A stretch of DNA of 64,000 bases from Chromobotia macracanthus (taxonomy: Eukaryota; Chordata; Actinopteri; Cypriniformes; Botiidae): positions 2,232,001 to 2,296,000 of the forward strand of contig JAZGTH010000072.1 of assembly GCA_036877525.1 (NCBI GenBank). Direction: 5' to 3'. The notes under the pieces were generated by a model that was given only the letters and a program-made list of their open reading frames with translations, searched no databases and was not told where the DNA came from. Positions 62,531 to 64,000 of the stretch are shown here, piece by piece. The translations under genes and the position numbers were made by a program. Position 1 is the stretch's first letter; each line of letters opens with the position of its first letter.

Positions 62531-63696
62531 CTAAGTGAAAATGTTTTTGATAAGACATAATATTAAACTAGGGAGTGGATTTAATGCAGAATAATATGTT
62601 TTTTAGTGATGTTAGCTAAGCAAACAACAGAGGTAAGCCTTTCACAAATAGAACATAATCACACAGCTTCAGAACGGTTCTCTAATCAAATCTTTTGAGA
62701 AGATTATTTTTAACCTAATGAAATGTAACTGAAATGTACGAGGGATGATGGGATAAAGCTATTGTTATGTTAAAGTTATAGTGTTTGCCTTCCACACATC
62801 AATCTATCATGCATCAAAGATCTCAAACCAGAAGCTTCATTTCTGCAACATTTGTGTTCACTGTTTATCTCACTTTAAGAAGCTCCACACTCCACAGGGC
62901 CATGTCAAATGTACCAGTGAAGGCAAAAGTGTAATTTAGTTTTAGGACCTACATATGCTATATAAAGAACATATAAAGCTTATTTTATACACACACATTT
63001 TAAAATCTACATGTTGATTAAAAAGCTCCATGGACATGAGTCCCATCAACTGTCTATGTGCTCAGTATGAAAGTCAAAGTCAGTTTCCTCTATACCGCAG
63101 TGCCACATTGCTGAGGTCATCAACAGGAGACTCTCCTGATTGGCCAAACCAGTCTGCAGCAGAATCATACAACCAAGATACATAGAGGGTTATGCCATTT
63201 AGGAGTCACAATATAGTCACTAAATGTATCTTATAAGCAAACAAAGGTTCAGAACAAAACTGTTAATTAAACATATTAAAGTATCAAATTCAAAATAACA
63301 ATAATAACAGTATCTACTAAAATTGCTCTTATGGACTATAGGCATTAATTATTTAAATATTTCTGAGTTACCATGAGCCTGCTAAAAACTGACGTATGCC
63401 CTTTTGCATACGTCACTTAGGTCTGAAAGTTTCATATGTTTTAGTAAAACATACATTGTAAAAGAAACTGGGGATCAGTTTCTTAAAATCAAAGCAGATA
63501 ATGTTGGAGGAGGAAAACACAAAATACACAATAATCCACAACAGTAGGCCTACTGATGCAGTAGATAAATATAACATGACCTCCAAGAAAAACAATCATA
63601 TGGGTGCTTGACCAAAATAACAATAAACCAGTTTTTGTTTTACCATTTGTACCTCCGACAATGTCATAATCACTATATATAAAAATATTTATAGGA

Positions 63697-64000
63697 TCAA
63701 TGAGCCTCTGGGAAAAGATTCAAGTATTGAGATGATGGTTTAAATATTTGTAGAGTCAGGATGTGTTTAGCTGATAATCTAAACCATTTATAAAACAGTG
63801 CATAGATAAGAGGATTCATACAGGAATTCATGTATACAACCCAACAAGTCACATTAAATTCAACCGTTTCTGTTGACTCATTTCCTTCAACAAGTATTAC
63901 CAGGTAGTATGGGATCCAACACATAAAATAAACCACAACTACAATCCCCAAAGTTTTTGCTGCCTTTCTTTGGGACCTGCATATGCCCATGTTAGAACTT
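63697..64000 (-). CDS. TAAR, divergent subfamily, 3' part (TM6 to tail), cut by window edge
   Basis: The frame is open to the last base of the window, so the 5' part lies beyond 64000; the internal Met at 63990 is not the start. It reads RKAAKTLGIVVVVYFMCWIP (TM6), an ECL3 with NES and NVT sequons, then NSCMNPLIYALFYKWF (TM7 with the TAAR signature) and a tail ending YLNLFPEAH. It keeps Trp6.48 (CWIP), unlike two of the neighbours. It is clearly outside the MAYETED group. TM3 and TM5 are not visible, so its amine anchor is unknown. Confidence 0.88.
   Translation of the reverse strand, partial: SSNMGICRSQRKAAKTLGIVVVVYFMCWIPYYLVILVEGNESTETVEFNVTCWVVYMNSCMNPLIYALFYKWFRLSAKHILTLQIFKPSSQYLNLFPEAH

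Larger units (their letters stand above)
59902..63696. other. Intergenic region between TAAR subfamilies
   Basis: No gene supported. Contents: a segment at about 59976-60170 that recurs at 62326-62530, a SINE copy at 61036-61183, a MITE-like copy with AT microsatellite at 61388-61605, and AT-rich sequence. Short open frames here match nothing I recognise. Confidence 0.6.

Overview
The window is nuclear DNA of a teleost fish, most likely a cyprinid (inference). The evidence is vertebrate split genes with GT-AG introns, a cluster of teleost-type trace amine-associated receptors (TAARs), tRNA-derived fish SINE pieces, and copies of short repeats that I recognise as common in cyprinid genomes (for example the family ending in AAAGGGATAGTTCACCC). 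There are no bacterial, phage or CRISPR features. All splice sites were read by eye, and the exon lengths of each gene model sum to an intact reading frame.

Layout. (1) 3967-32367, plus strand: gramd1b (Aster-B), the ER-anchored sterol carrier with GRAM and VASt/ASTER domains. The long form uses 21 coding exons and gives 889 residues. Two further first coding exons fit the same gene (13975-13997, matching the known vertebrate short N-terminus; 25440-25562, a new Trp-rich N-terminus), and a third is weaker (17122-17132). Two 21-nt microexons lie just before the GRAM domain. (2) 35593-44006, plus strand: git2, an ArfGAP scaffold, 20 coding exons, 723 residues. (3) 46013-47826, plus strand: gltp, glycolipid transfer protein, 5 exons, 209 residues, with all key ligand residues present. 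git2 and gltp are also close neighbours in mammals, so this is conserved synteny. (4) 48849-64000, minus strand: a TAAR cluster with three open single-exon receptors, one frameshifted copy, two truncated relics, and the 3' part of a more divergent receptor at the window edge.

The TAAR region looks like two copies of a three-gene block: [48.8-49.9 open, 51.6-52.6 frameshifted, 53.9-54.0 relic] and [55.2-56.2 open, 56.8-57.4 relic, 58.8-59.8 open]. Shared flanks and one identical 2-nt deletion support this. All receptors that can be read in TM3 and TM5 lack the classical amine-binding Asp3.32 and carry Asp5.42 instead, the alternative amine anchor described for the large teleost TAAR clade. One open receptor has lost its C-terminal tail to a repeat insertion, and the original tail is still readable on the far side of the insert.

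The rest is introns, UTRs and intergenic DNA with microsatellites, a 30-bp minisatellite, several MITE-like families and SINE remnants. The most striking unexplained structure is a perfect 54-bp inverted repeat with an 8-nt loop in gltp intron 1. The three housekeeping-type genes do not form an operon or pathway unit; their order reflects vertebrate synteny.
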